Shown here one piece after another: positions 1 through 5,172 of a stretch of DNA of 5,328 nucleotides. The stretch is taken from assembly GCA_903933995.1 (NCBI GenBank), contig CAIZMD010000152.1:1-5328 (forward strand), in the 5' to 3' direction. The notes under the pieces were generated by a model. That model was not told where the DNA came from, searched no databases, and saw nothing but the letters and a program-made list of their open reading frames with translations. The position numbers and the translations under genes are program-made. Positions within the stretch are counted from its first letter, which is position 1. Each line of letters begins with the position of its first letter. The DNA is from an uncultured Bacteroidota bacterium (GTDB taxonomy: Bacteria; Bacteroidota; Bacteroidia; Chitinophagales; Chitinophagaceae).

Positions 1-305
1 ATTTTGGCGTCTCTAGTGGCAGCCAATTTTTTTCTTGCTGCTTTTTCAGCTTCTGTTGGGGGTGGCGGTGGCCCTTCTTTAGGTTTCCCGTTTTTCTGGT
101 GCATTTTTTCCATCTCTTTGAAAAAATCGCCGTAGGCAACTTTTACTTTTTGCTGTTGCGATGGATTCAATTGCAATTCCTTGTTGATCTTTTCAGTGGC
201 CCTCTTCAATTGCTCTTCTGGATTGGGAGGTCTTTGTCCACCTGGAGGTTGGGCATTACCCTGCAAGGCAACCACTAATAAAACGGTTGTGAATAGACTT
301 TTCAT
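1..305 (-). CDS. Secreted Spy/CpxP-like protein, C-terminus cut off by window edge
   Basis: The frame opens at ATG 305-303 and stays open for 101 complete codons to the left edge, so the 3' end is missing. Residues 1-18 (MKSLFTTVLLVVALQGNA) form a signal peptide with likely cleavage before Q19, so the product should be periplasmic or secreted. The mature part starts with a Pro/Gly/Gln-rich stretch, then a helical region with 'LNPSQQQKVKVAYGDFFKEM' (residues 46-65). This resembles the LTxxQ-type pattern of Spy/CpxP periplasmic chaperones and related metal-resistance proteins. A run of five prolines preceded by Lys/Glu follows near residues 79-83, then a Lys/Ala-rich charged helix. It begins 10 bp after the stop of the upstream Spy-like gene and is the fourth gene of the sigma-factor operon, so it is probably controlled by that sigma factor. 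The family assignment rests on pattern only; ligand and function are unknown. Confidence 0.75.
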   Translation of the reverse strand, partial: MKSLFTTVLLVVALQGNAQPPGGQRPPNPEEQLKRATEKINKELQLNPSQQQKVKVAYGDFFKEMEKMHQKNGKPKEGPPPPPTEAEKAARKKLAATRDAK

Positions 306-315
306 GTTTTTTGGT

Positions 316-921
316 TTAGGGTTTATTGGGTGGGCCATCATTTGGAGGACCATCTTGTGGTGGGCCTTCATGCGGTGGACCATCATGCGGTGGACCATTA
401 TTGGGACCTTGCCCTCTTAGTCCTCTGGGTCCTCTTCCTCCTGGTGGAGGTGCTGGTCTACCCATGATGCGCAATGCTTCTTTGATAATGTCTCTAAAAA
501 TAATTTTCTGATCAGGCCTACACAATGCTTGAATCGATTTGAAAAAATCAAATGTGATTCTATCTAATTGAATCTGTTTATTCGCAGCCAAAGATGCGCC
601 ATCTATTAGTTCCTGTTCCGTTACACTGTCTTTTTCTAATAAATTAAAAAACTGGTCCTTGGCAAGATGCATAGAATCTTTAACAGCTCTTATGGCTTGA
701 CGATGGGTTTGTTGTAATGCTTGGAAAGCTACCAACTGTGTTGAATCAAAACCTAGCTTTTCTTTTAAAAAGGCTGAAGCACCTTGGTTGTCTTTTGCAT
801 TAGCGGCTTGTGGACTATTGTTGTACTGCTGCCACCAATACATGCCCATGGCAATGCTATTGGCCAGTAACAATAGGACTACTAAATAAGTAATCAGTTT
901 ATTTTTAACTATCGCGTTCAT
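316..921 (-). CDS. Membrane-anchored Spy/CnrX-like periplasmic sensor with GPP-repeat tail
   Basis: This is a 201-residue protein if it starts at ATG 921-919. An in-frame TTG at 930-928 would add three residues (MKQ); ATG is preferred as the commoner start. Residues 9-29 are one hydrophobic N-terminal segment, a signal anchor or uncleaved signal, placing the rest in the periplasm. Residues 50-150 are helical: 'FLKEKLGFDSTQLVAF' near 51-66 and 'ALCRPDQKIIF' at 132-142 fit the paired LTxxQ-like motifs of Spy/CpxP/CnrX proteins ('periplasmic heavy metal sensor' in many Bacteroidota annotations). C134 is the only cysteine. From about residue 155 the chain is Pro/Gly/Arg-rich, ending in GPPxx pentapeptides (about 176-198) with His, Asp, Glu and Asn. 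It follows the putative anti-sigma gene almost directly and precedes a second Spy-like gene by 10 bp. A sensor or anti-sigma modulator role is inferred from position; metal binding is not shown. Confidence 0.75.
   Translation of the reverse strand: MNAIVKNKLITYLVVLLLLANSIAMGMYWWQQYNNSPQAANAKDNQGASAFLKEKLGFDSTQLVAFQALQQTHRQAIRAVKDSMHLAKDQFFNLLEKDSVTEQELIDGASLAANKQIQLDRITFDFFKSIQALCRPDQKIIFRDIIKEALRIMGRPAPPPGGRGPRGLRGQGPNNGPPHDGPPHEGPPQDGPPNDGPPNKP
331..405 (-). repeat. Five tandem 15-bp units encoding GPPxx pentapeptides
   Basis: On the plus strand the units begin at 331, 346, 361, 376 and 391. The best-conserved unit is TGGACCATCATGCGG. Read on the coding (minus) strand, they give proline-glycine-proline pentapeptides whose variable residues are N/N, H/D, H/E, Q/D and N/D. 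The copies differ mainly at variable-residue codons and at synonymous positions, so the reading frame has been kept while the units diverged. The array forms the C-terminal tail of the membrane-anchored Spy-like protein and may vary in copy number between strains. Confidence 0.85.
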
Positions 922-931
922 TTGTTTCAAT

Positions 932-1246
932 TCAATAATTAACAGTATTACTCAACTCATATTCTGCAGCAAAACTTTGCAAGCTGGATCCCGAATTTGC
1001 ACTACTGCCACTTGATTTAGAAAGCTTTGTTTGTTTAATCATCATGGTATTCAAAACAAGAAAAACAAGCAAAGTGGCAATTAACCAAACTGGCTTGCCA
1101 AATGGAATCCAAGTAGGTGTGGTTAATTCTTTTTCCATTCTAGCAGATAAGCGGGTATAGAAAAAGTCAGGAGCGGCTGCTCTTTGAACCCCATCTAAAC
1201 TAGAAAGGCTTTCTTCAATTTTGTTATGTAAATTTTTTGATTCCAT
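932..1246 (-). CDS. Single-span membrane protein, probable anti-sigma factor
   Basis: This is a 104-residue protein starting at ATG 1246-1244, 9 bp after the sigma gene's stop. Residues 1-50 are soluble and charged, including 'APDFFYTRLSARME' (25-38), a pattern I associate with small proteins next to Bacteroidota ECF sigma factors. Residues 52-70 (KPVWLIATLLVFLVLNTMM region) are one transmembrane helix. A Ser/Gly-rich linker (76-88) leads to a short C-terminal tail, 'SFAAEYELSNTVNY'. The likely topology is cytoplasmic N-terminus and periplasmic C-terminus, as for anti-sigma factors that hold an ECF sigma at the membrane. No zinc-binding HxxxCxxC motif is present and the protein has no cysteine, so it is not a ZAS-type anti-sigma. 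CnrY is a functional parallel: small, single-span and next to its sigma gene. The assignment relies on gene order and topology; sigma binding is inferred. Confidence 0.65.
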   Translation of the reverse strand: MESKNLHNKIEESLSSLDGVQRAAAPDFFYTRLSARMEKELTTPTWIPFGKPVWLIATLLVFLVLNTMMIKQTKLSKSSGSSANSGSSLQSFAAEYELSNTVNY

Positions 1247-1255
1247 ATATCCATT

Positions 1256-1822
1256 TTATTGGTTAGAATAATAGTCTTTTAATTGCTTTCTTAAATTCTC
1301 TTTTGCCCTATGCATCAATGCCTCTACCGATTTAATAGTTGTTTCCATAATACTTGCCACTTCTTCATAACTCAATCCCTCCACTTTTATAAGCGTAAAT
1401 GCTACGCGTTGATTATCGGGCAGTGCCTGCATGGCTTTCATCAATTTTCCTGCCGATTCTTTCTTTTCCATAACCACTCCCGGATGCACAAACTCACTTG
1501 GTTGTGGTTCTTTATCACCAAATCCAATCAAAGACTTCATCAAATCAATCCGCTTTTTAGTCTTTCTTTTTCTACCCCAATCCAGCGATTTGGTTACAGC
1601 TATCCGATAAATCCAAGTAGATAATTTAGCATCGCCTCGGAACTGCTTAATTGATTGATAGACCTGAATAAACACTTCTTGAGACAGGTCTTCCGCTTCT
1701 TGAAAATCCTGCACCATACCCAACACGGTATTGAACACCAGATCCTGCCAGGTTTCTACCAGCTTTCTGAATGCCTGTTCATCACCCTGTTTTAATAGTT
1801 CAATTAAGTCCTGATCGCTCAA
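1256..1822 (-). CDS. ECF-type RNA polymerase sigma factor (sigma-70 family), TTG start
   Basis: This 188-residue protein has the two-domain ECF layout and usual length. Sigma region 2 covers about residues 14-87, with 'EAEDLSQEVFIQVY' (42-55) and 'STWIYRIAV' (68-76), followed by a basic patch, DWGRKRKTKKR. Region 4 covers about 129-182, with 'LPDNQRVAF' (134-142) and the helix-turn-helix stretch 'GLSYEEVASIMETTIKSVEA' (149-168). The start is TTG at 1822-1820. The upstream in-frame stop is TAA at 1843-1841 with no ATG between, and the next in-frame ATG (M36) would remove the start of region 2. It would direct RNA polymerase to envelope-response promoters, likely including its own, as an ECF-like promoter sits directly upstream. 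First gene of the four-gene minus-strand operon; the downstream single-span protein is its likely antagonist. Family assignment is firm; the regulon is unknown. Confidence 0.93.
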   Translation of the reverse strand: MSDQDLIELLKQGDEQAFRKLVETWQDLVFNTVLGMVQDFQEAEDLSQEVFIQVYQSIKQFRGDAKLSTWIYRIAVTKSLDWGRKRKTKKRIDLMKSLIGFGDKEPQPSEFVHPGVVMEKKESAGKLMKAMQALPDNQRVAFTLIKVEGLSYEEVASIMETTIKSVEALMHRAKENLRKQLKDYYSNQ

Positions 1823-1840
1823 ACTGCAGTTAGTTATGTA

Positions 1841-1870
1841 TTAGACGCGTAGTATTGGGAAAACCTTTGC
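1841..1870 (-). promoter_or_regulatory. Candidate ECF-type promoter of the sigma operon
   Basis: On the minus strand, GCAAAGGTTTT (1870-1860) is followed by CGTCTAATA (1847-1839). The gap from AAAGG to CGTC is 16 nt. A CGTC-type -10 element about 16-17 nt from an upstream -35 element is the usual ECF promoter geometry. The -10 element ends about 17-20 nt before the TTG start, implying a very short leader. The placement suggests the sigma factor transcribes its own operon. No second copy of the motif was found at a start in this window to confirm it. Confidence 0.5.
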
Positions 1871-1952
1871 AGTTTAAGCCAATTTTTTGAGTATTTTACC
1901 GTTTCTAGCTTGATAATTAAGGTAGAAAGCAACAAAAGTCTAGGTTTCAATT

Positions 1953-3386
1953 ATGGGGAAGATGAAAATATTTGCTTTCATTATATGTTTCTTTTGCCTA
2001 TTCCATTTCAACAATCCGGTTCAGGCCCAACAATACCATGCTTTTCATGGTTCTCCTTATGCAGGTGCTTTAAGCATTTTAAATAATCCAGCTTCCAGTG
2101 TCAATAACCTTCATAAATGGGATTTAAACCTTTTTTCCTTTCAAACCACGGTTAGTACCAATCATTTTTTGTTAGAGGGTTTCTCTTACAGAAATCCAGG
2201 CAATACCAGATTTAAAGTGGAGGAGGGTGTTCAAAGTTATTTTGGGCACCAGAGTACCGATTTTAATCTCATGCATTTTCAATACCAAATCAACCCAAAA
2301 TCAGCTATTACGGTGGGATTCAGAGGCAGAATGTATGATCACTATAAAGCAACACCTTTTGCTTTCAGCGATACCATTACAACTACTTATAGTTTTTTCA
2401 ACTTAAATAGGACCACTCCAAGTATTGGAGGATTCTTAAACCATTCAGGTTATTTAGAAATGAACCTGAGTTATGCTCAGGAATTATTGAGTACCCCTTA
2501 TGGTAGATTAACAGGAGGTATTACTTTACAAATTGACAAAGCCATTTCCGGCGGTTACTCTAAAATTAAAAATGTATCAACCAGAGAAGTCATCAATGGA
2601 ACGGATACCAACTATGTTTTCATAGACGGAATTATGGAATATGCTTATTCGGATAATTATGACCTAAACTATACTGGTGGGGCAGATTTTGCAAAAGCCT
2701 TTGTCAAAAATTCTAAAACCGGTCTTGGTTTGAGTGTAGGTCTAGAATACACTACTTACAAAGACCCCGTTGAACCTGGAACCAGGTATAACCCATTGAA
2801 TTATGATTGGAAATTTGGTTTCAGTATTATGGATATTGGTGCAAATAAATACAAACCCAGTACTTCATCTGGCATTTATTCTGATCCAGTAGCGCAATTT
2901 GACTATAAGGATTTTGAAAACAAATTTGGAAACGCCGCTTCAGTTGCTGAATTCAAAGACAGTTTAAAAACCGTTTTCAATGGCTATGACAGCATTTATA
3001 ATAATTTCTCTATTAGTAAACCTACCAGAGTTATTCTCAATGTTGATAAGAACCTAGGTAATCATTTTGCAGTGAATGCCCAATTGAGTTTGAATCTATA
3101 TAGCACATCAAACTATACCCAATTACGTACTAGAGAGACTAATTTAATAACCATCACCCCTAGGTGGGAAAATATTTCTTGGGGATTTTACTTGCCTGTT
3201 CAATACAATACCCAAGGCCAATTATGGATTGGTGCTGCTGTAAAACTAGGACCACTGACCATGGGTTTTCATGATTTTAGTGGAGGTAAAACCATTAAGA
3301 GTGTAAATGGGGGCGGATACCTATCTCTAAGTATCCACCCCTTTAATAAAAAGAAAGTTCTTACCAGACTGGATTGCCCTGATTAA
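1953..3386 (+). CDS. Predicted outer-membrane beta-barrel protein, DUF5723-like
   Basis: This 477-residue protein starts at ATG 1953; ATG 1962 (M4) is an equally plausible start that would leave a cleaner signal peptide. An AGG at 1942-1944 lies at workable spacing for the first. Residues 1-25 form a signal peptide ending 'NPVQAQ', with cleavage likely after A25. The mature chain opens with 'GSPYAGALSILNNPASSV', a pattern I associate with Bacteroidota barrels where an N-terminal segment precedes the strands. It then runs as alternating polar/aromatic segments rich in Tyr, Phe, Asn and Gly, as expected for outer-membrane strands. The C-terminus is 'LTRLDCPD', and C475 is the only cysteine in the mature protein. 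It diverges from the sigma operon across 130 bp and converges on the M28 gene. The function of this family is unknown to me; transport, adhesion or a structural role cannot be told apart here. Confidence 0.75.
   Translation: MGKMKIFAFIICFFCLFHFNNPVQAQQYHAFHGSPYAGALSILNNPASSVNNLHKWDLNLFSFQTTVSTNHFLLEGFSYRNPGNTRFKVEEGVQSYFGHQSTDFNLMHFQYQINPKSAITVGFRGRMYDHYKATPFAFSDTITTTYSFFNLNRTTPSIGGFLNHSGYLEMNLSYAQELLSTPYGRLTGGITLQIDKAISGGYSKIKNVSTREVINGTDTNYVFIDGIMEYAYSDNYDLNYTGGADFAKAFVKNSKTGLGLSVGLEYTTYKDPVEPGTRYNPLNYDWKFGFSIMDIGANKYKPSTSSGIYSDPVAQFDYKDFENKFGNAASVAEFKDSLKTVFNGYDSIYNNFSISKPTRVILNVDKNLGNHFAVNAQLSLNLYSTSNYTQLRTRETNLITITPRWENISWGFYLPVQYNTQGQLWIGAAVKLGPLTMGFHDFSGGKTIKSVNGGGYLSLSIHPFNKKKVLTRLDCPD
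3310..3341. terminator. Hairpin near the convergent gene ends, possible weak terminator
   Basis: GGGG (3310-3313) pairs with CCCC (3338-3341) and GGATAC (3315-3320) with GTATCC (3331-3336), separated by one C/A mismatch and closed by a 10-nt loop. It lies inside the last codons of the beta-barrel gene. Seen from the minus strand it begins about 40 nt past the stop of the M28 gene, so it could end or stabilise that transcript. No strong T-run follows on either strand (CTTTAAT on plus, CATTTAC on minus), so an intrinsic terminator is uncertain. Confidence 0.3.
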
Positions 3387-4948
3387 TCAATACCACCCTT
3401 TCTTGTTGCTTTTACTTGTACTGGCCAAACGGCTGGTTTTCCTGTTTGTGGATTCACCGGCAATACCGCTTTTTCTCTAGAAGTTTTTTCAGGATCTTCT
3501 GAAGCCATATAAGCCATAATGGCGGCAAGGGCAGCGTTGTTTTTTACATCGTCAAAGACAATTTTATCATAAGTGTCTCTATTGGTATGCCAGGTATAAT
3601 TAAAATAAGACCAGTTGAGTGAACTCAATGAAAATCCAGGTGCACCAACTGCTACAAAAGAAGCAAAGTCAGATCCACCACCACCTGGGGTTCCAGGGAA
3701 ACTGGTTACAATTGGTTTGCGAATCTCATCTGGTACTTTTGACAACCATCTTGGTATAAACTCTTTGGCTTTTTCAAAACCCTGGCCAGAAATATTGACA
3801 ACTCTTCCAGTACCATTATCTTGGTTAAACAAAGCTTGTAGGTTGTTCACAATTTCTGGATGATCTTCTACAAAAGCTCTTGAACCATTTAAACCCTGCT
3901 CTTCACTACCCCAATGACCCACTAAAATGGTACGCTTGGGATTGGGATAATATTTTTTGAGAATGCGCATGGCTTCCATCATGGTTAATGTACCCGTTCC
4001 ATTGTCTGTTGCTCCAGCTGCTCCATCCCATGAATCAAAATGTGCAGAGAGCATCACGTATTCATCTGGCTTTTCGCTTCCTCTAATTTCAGCAATAGTA
4101 TTGAAAGTAGGCACTTTACCTTTTTCCTTACTATCTGCACGAACGCTAATTTTTGGTGAAGATCCAGCCTCTGCTAATCTATACAACAAACCATAGTCTT
4201 CTAATGAAAGGTCTACAGTAGGAATCTTTTTGGTATAGGCACTAAAGATTTTATTGACACCAAAACCAGAAGACCAATTACTCATGACAATTCCAATAGC
4301 TCCAGCTTTTTCTAATGCCACTGGTAGCGTTCTACTAGAATATCCAGTATTGGATATTCTTTTGCGCCATGCTTCTGTTTGTGCTGCCCTATCGGCTTTC
4401 ATTCTATCAAAAGAGGACTTGGTGCCAAATTCCTGCCAGTTATAATCCGGTCTTCCAGTTGGTTGATTCATGGAAATCAACACATATTTTCCTTTGACAT
4501 TAGGTAGCCAATTGGCAAATGCAAGGCTATCTGTAGTTTCTGGCAGAATAATTACTTCTCCCGTTACAGCTTTACCCTTAGTACTTGGGCTCCAAGCCAA
4601 TTGCATTCCTTCTAAACTCTTAACCCTAGGATACACCAGATCTATATGAGAAACACCACGCTCCCATCCACGCCACTCACCCCATTGTTCATTTCTAGCA
4701 TTGATTCCCCAAGACTTGTATTTTTCAACCGCCCAGTCATTTGCTTGTTGCATACCGGGACTCCCCACCAATCTTGGTCCAATTCCATCTAATAATTCTT
4801 TGGCCAAGGGTTCTAATTGACTACGCTTAAAGGCTTCTGCAACCATACTATCAACAATGGCATCCGAAGTTTGGGCATTGGAAATAATAGTTGTAGCCAT
4901 AAAACAGACTACCACTGTTATTCTAACAAGTACTGGATATTTTCTCAT
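3383..4948 (-). CDS. Secreted M28 family zinc peptidase, carboxypeptidase Q-like
   Basis: This 521-residue protein starts at ATG 4948-4946. Residues 1-25 form a signal peptide ending 'SNAQ', so it acts in the periplasm or outside. 'LLDGIGPRLVGSPGMQQAND' (52-71) and 'EQWGEWRGWERG' (87-98) match the N-terminal region of carboxypeptidase Q-type enzymes. Residues about 125-285 look like an inserted PA domain ('ALEKAGAIGIVMSN', 211-224). The catalytic domain has all expected M28 di-zinc positions: H303 (SAHFDS), D315 (GATDNGTG), E349 as likely base and E350 as ligand (WGSEEQG), D377 (NQDNGTG) and H454 (YTWHTNRDTYD). GGGGSDFASF (422-431) is the usual SD-containing loop. It should hydrolyse peptides as an amino- or dipeptidase; the exact substrate cannot be read. 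The mature protein has no cysteine. Its stop overlaps that of the convergent barrel gene; no function shared with neighbours is evident. Confidence 0.92.
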   Translation of the reverse strand: MRKYPVLVRITVVVCFMATTIISNAQTSDAIVDSMVAEAFKRSQLEPLAKELLDGIGPRLVGSPGMQQANDWAVEKYKSWGINARNEQWGEWRGWERGVSHIDLVYPRVKSLEGMQLAWSPSTKGKAVTGEVIILPETTDSLAFANWLPNVKGKYVLISMNQPTGRPDYNWQEFGTKSSFDRMKADRAAQTEAWRKRISNTGYSSRTLPVALEKAGAIGIVMSNWSSGFGVNKIFSAYTKKIPTVDLSLEDYGLLYRLAEAGSSPKISVRADSKEKGKVPTFNTIAEIRGSEKPDEYVMLSAHFDSWDGAAGATDNGTGTLTMMEAMRILKKYYPNPKRTILVGHWGSEEQGLNGSRAFVEDHPEIVNNLQALFNQDNGTGRVVNISGQGFEKAKEFIPRWLSKVPDEIRKPIVTSFPGTPGGGGSDFASFVAVGAPGFSLSSLNWSYFNYTWHTNRDTYDKIVFDDVKNNAALAAIMAYMASEDPEKTSREKAVLPVNPQTGKPAVWPVQVKATRKGGID

Positions 4949-5013
4949 GAGTTTGATTTTGGATGTTTAAAATAACCAAAAGCTTAGAAAAGAAAAAATT
5001 ACATCTTTAGTAT
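4949..5013. promoter_or_regulatory. 65-bp spacer between the M28 gene and a small plus-strand frame
   Basis: This AT-rich stretch must hold the M28 gene's leader and probably its promoter, since the next plus-strand frame starts at 5014. I see no convincing Bacteroidota promoter (TTG with TAnnTTTG) on either strand and no strong Shine-Dalgarno sequence before either start. A purine-rich run at 4986-4998 lies 15 nt or more before ATG 5014, too far for a normal ribosome site. Confidence 0.3.
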
Positions 5014-5172
5014 ATGATGAACGGAGTTAAGAATTGGTCTTTAGCAGCTCAATTAACTGAATCTTCCTTTTTTTTGAAGCATAATTGCCATGACGCTCAA
5101 AAGGGCTTCGTTAACTTGCAACATTGTATTAACTTTAAAGAAGCGGTTGCCAAGACTAAAAATATTGCATGA
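5014..5172 (+). CDS. Possible small protein, 52 residues, unrecognised
   Basis: The frame starts at ATG 5014 (a second ATG follows at 5017) and ends at TGA 5170-5172. The product begins MMNGVKNWSLAAQLTESS and I recognise no family. It has no signal peptide or membrane segment. Cys and His cluster as H23-N-C25-H26 and H37-C38, which could bind a metal, but this is only a composition remark. A run of eight T (5068-5075) inside the frame encodes part of Ser-Phe-Phe-Leu; the other two plus frames meet stops at 5075-5077 and 5082-5084, so a slip there would truncate the product. Its stop overlaps the next start as ATGA, the best argument that it is translated. It lies divergent to the M28 gene. 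The stretch could equally be non-coding. Confidence 0.35.
   Translation: MMNGVKNWSLAAQLTESSFFLKHNCHDAQKGFVNLQHCINFKEAVAKTKNIA

Noticed and set aside
331..405. Short tandem repeats as a possible CRISPR array
   Set aside because: The 15-bp units are directly adjacent with no spacers and follow the codon frame, so this is a protein repeat.
181..511. Plus-strand open frames at 181-420 and 326-511
   Set aside because: They lie antisense to the two Spy-like genes, and their Trp/Gly/Pro-rich translations simply mirror the GPP-repeat codons. The minus-strand products have signal segments and family patterns; these do not.
1310..1624. Plus-strand 104-codon frame inside the sigma gene
   Set aside because: It is antisense to well-recognised sigma regions 2 and 4, rich in His, Phe and Cys, with no domain or start context of its own.
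1822..1831. Perfect 10-bp palindrome AACTGCAGTT at the sigma start
   Set aside because: It is short enough to occur by chance and overlaps the TTG start codon; no second copy was found to suggest an operator.
1850..1857. TAGTATTG on the plus strand as a -7 box for the barrel gene
   Set aside because: It matches TAnnTTTG at all but one fixed position, but no TTG lies at the expected upstream distance, and it falls inside the candidate ECF promoter of the other strand.
3615..4445. Three plus-strand frames (3615-3863, 3957-4196, 4254-4445) inside the M28 gene
   Set aside because: All are antisense to the M28 coding region with its complete metal-ligand set; the translations show no recognisable domain.
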